DNA from: Novosphingobium sp. Rr 2-17
Lineage (GTDB): Bacteria; Pseudomonadota; Alphaproteobacteria; Sphingomonadales; Sphingomonadaceae
NCBI RefSeq assembly: GCF_000272475.1
Contig: NZ_AKFJ01000028.1
Location: forward strand, 1-57,300
Direction: 5' to 3'
Length of the DNA: 57,300 nt
The position numbers and the translations under genes are program-made. Under the pieces are notes generated by a model. It was not told the DNA's origin. It ran no database searches and worked only from the letters and a program-made list of their open reading frames with translations. Positions 56,482 through 57,300 of the stretch are shown piece by piece. Each line of letters begins with the position of its first letter. Positions within the stretch are counted from its first letter, which is position 1.

Positions 56482-56823
56482 TCAGCGGCTGAGCACGACG
56501 ACCTGGTCGGGTGCGAGCACGTCCTTTTGCAAATGCTCCGCGACGATCGTGTCGATGTCGGCATCGCACTGCGGGCGATACCAGACGCCTTCGGGGTAGA
56601 TCACCATCAAGGGCCCTGCCGAACAGAAGCCAAGACACCCGCTGGGCGTGAACCCCACTTCAGAGCCCAGCCCAAGCGCTTCGATCTTCTGGCCGAGTCT
56701 TTCCCACAGGGGCTGGGCGCCGGAATTGCCGCAACTGCCGCGCGGATGCATCGGCGGGCGCTGGGTCCCGCATGCGAAGATGTGCCGCTTGTACAGTTGC
56801 GGCAGTTCGTCCGGTAGTTCCAT
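56482..56823 (-). CDS. thioredoxin-like 2Fe-2S ferredoxin
   Basis: A 113-residue protein of the thioredoxin-like ferredoxin family (PELPxLYKRHIFACGTQRPP-type start). Cluster ligands are the cysteines of FACGTQ and GSCGNSG, then GCLGFC (C-x3-C), followed by MVIYPEGVWYRP. Relatives in nif clusters include the Shethna-type ferredoxins and FdIV-like proteins. The start overlaps the glutaredoxin stop by one base. Confidence 0.88.
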   Translation of the reverse strand: MELPDELPQLYKRHIFACGTQRPPMHPRGSCGNSGAQPLWERLGQKIEALGLGSEVGFTPSGCLGFCSAGPLMVIYPEGVWYRPQCDADIDTIVAEHLQKDVLAPDQVVVLSR

Positions 56824-57140
56824 CAGCCGGCTGCCTGCGCGGCGATCATTGTCTGCAACTCGCCGCTCGCATACATTTCGCGCACGATATCGGACCCGCC
56901 GACGAATTCCCCCCGCACGTAAAGCTGCGGAATGGTCGGCCAGTCGGAATACTCCTTGATGCCGTCGCGCAGGAATGGATCTTCCAGCACGTCGACGCTT
57001 TCATACGGTGCGCCCAGAGCATCGAGCACTTTGACTACGCTCGCGGAAAATCCGCACTTCGGCGCTGCCGGAATGCCTTTCATGAACAGCACGATGTCAT
57101 GGTCGCCAATGATCTGCTTGATGCGGTCGGTGGTAGCCAC
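56823..57140 (-). CDS. grxD: monothiol glutaredoxin (Grx4/GrxD type)
   Basis: A 105-residue CGFS glutaredoxin (PKCGFSASVVK near residue 29) with the WPTIPQLYVRGEFVGGSDIV glutathione-binding region. It carries 2Fe-2S clusters together with BolA. The start is GTG at 57140, chosen because AAGGAG lies at the right spacing and the protein aligns from there. It follows bolA, the usual pairing. Confidence 0.92.
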   Translation of the reverse strand: MATTDRIKQIIGDHDIVLFMKGIPAAPKCGFSASVVKVLDALGAPYESVDVLEDPFLRDGIKEYSDWPTIPQLYVRGEFVGGSDIVREMYASGELQTMIAAQAAG

Positions 57141-57156
57141 GGTGAATTCTCCTTGT

Positions 57157-57300
57157 TTAGGCGTCGGTGGGCAGGAAAGTCTGGAGCGCGAGCGCGTGAA
57201 GTTCGCCGCCCAGTTCGCCACCGATCGCGGCGTAAACCAACTTGTGCTGCTGAACCCTGCTCTTGCCCCGAAAAGCCTCGCTGGTAACGCGTGCGGCCCA
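57157..57300 (-). CDS. bolA: BolA family protein (start beyond window edge)
   Basis: The last 47 codons of a BolA-like protein. The class signature is visible as SEAFRGKSRVQQHKLVYAAIG, with the conserved HKLVY histidine. It partners the downstream CGFS glutaredoxin in Fe-S cluster transfer. The N-terminal part lies outside the window. Confidence 0.88.
   Translation of the reverse strand, partial: WAARVTSEAFRGKSRVQQHKLVYAAIGGELGGELHALALQTFLPTDA

Overview
The window looks like chromosome or megaplasmid DNA from a nitrogen-fixing alphaproteobacterium, most plausibly a sphingomonad (Novosphingobium/Sphingomonas-like). The reasons are the high GC content, the alphaproteobacterial type of NifA with the C-X11-C-X19-C-X4-C oxygen-sensing cysteine motif and no NifL, fixABCX inside the nif cluster, and the style of the ben/cat aromatic genes. 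The genus is inferred; nothing in the sequence names it. I see no tRNA, rRNA, CRISPR array or intact insertion sequence.

Bases 1-5.6 kb hold a small lipoprotein, a YqiJ/flotillin pair, and an FAD monooxygenase divergent from a MarR regulator with two matching GTG-N7-CAC operators. Bases 6.4-20.3 kb hold a catabolic block: carboxylesterase, benzaldehyde dehydrogenase, aryl-alcohol dehydrogenase, a BenM/CatM-type LysR regulator with a textbook ATAC-N7-GTAT site, catB-catC-catA, benA-benB-benC-benD, pcaD and OmpW. Together these would take a benzyl ester or alcohol through benzoate and catechol to beta-ketoadipate. The last two steps are broken: the CoA-transferase is an internal-deletion fusion of its two subunits, and the thiolase is a stub that has lost its catalytic residues. 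Bases 21.4-29.8 kb hold a large MscS-type channel, a 2-hydroxyacid dehydrogenase, a secreted unknown protein, gene debris, and the molybdate system modABC with modE and a clear ModE operator.

Bases 30.4-57.3 kb are the nitrogen fixation island. A plus-strand operon (Rieske ferredoxin, two small unknowns, group II truncated haemoglobin, then a 246-residue unknown) starts from a perfect sigma-54 promoter. Next comes nifA, then a long minus-strand operon iscA-nifU-nifS-nifV-cysE-nifW-fixA-fixB-fixC-fixX driven by a sigma-54 promoter with two NifA sites shared with a divergent 202-residue unknown. A second Rieske ferredoxin, a small unknown and a group III truncated haemoglobin follow. The structural operon nifH-nifD-nifK-nifE-nifN-nifX-DUF269-DUF683-fdxB-nifQ-glb3 runs on the minus strand from a perfect sigma-54 promoter, with one NifA site shared with a divergent operon (atypical receiver protein, Mop, NifO-like). 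The window ends with a di-Mop protein, a thioredoxin-like 2Fe-2S ferredoxin, a monothiol glutaredoxin and the start-truncated bolA.

How it works together: modABC, NifQ and the free-standing Mop proteins supply and buffer molybdenum; IscA/NifU/NifS and the glutaredoxin/BolA pair supply Fe-S clusters; NifV makes homocitrate; NifE/N/X build the cofactor; NifH/D/K form nitrogenase; FixABCX and the ferredoxins feed electrons. Two separate Rieske-plus-truncated-haemoglobin neighbourhoods are the most interesting accessory feature and may deal with O2 or NO. nifB, nifT and nifZ are not in the window.
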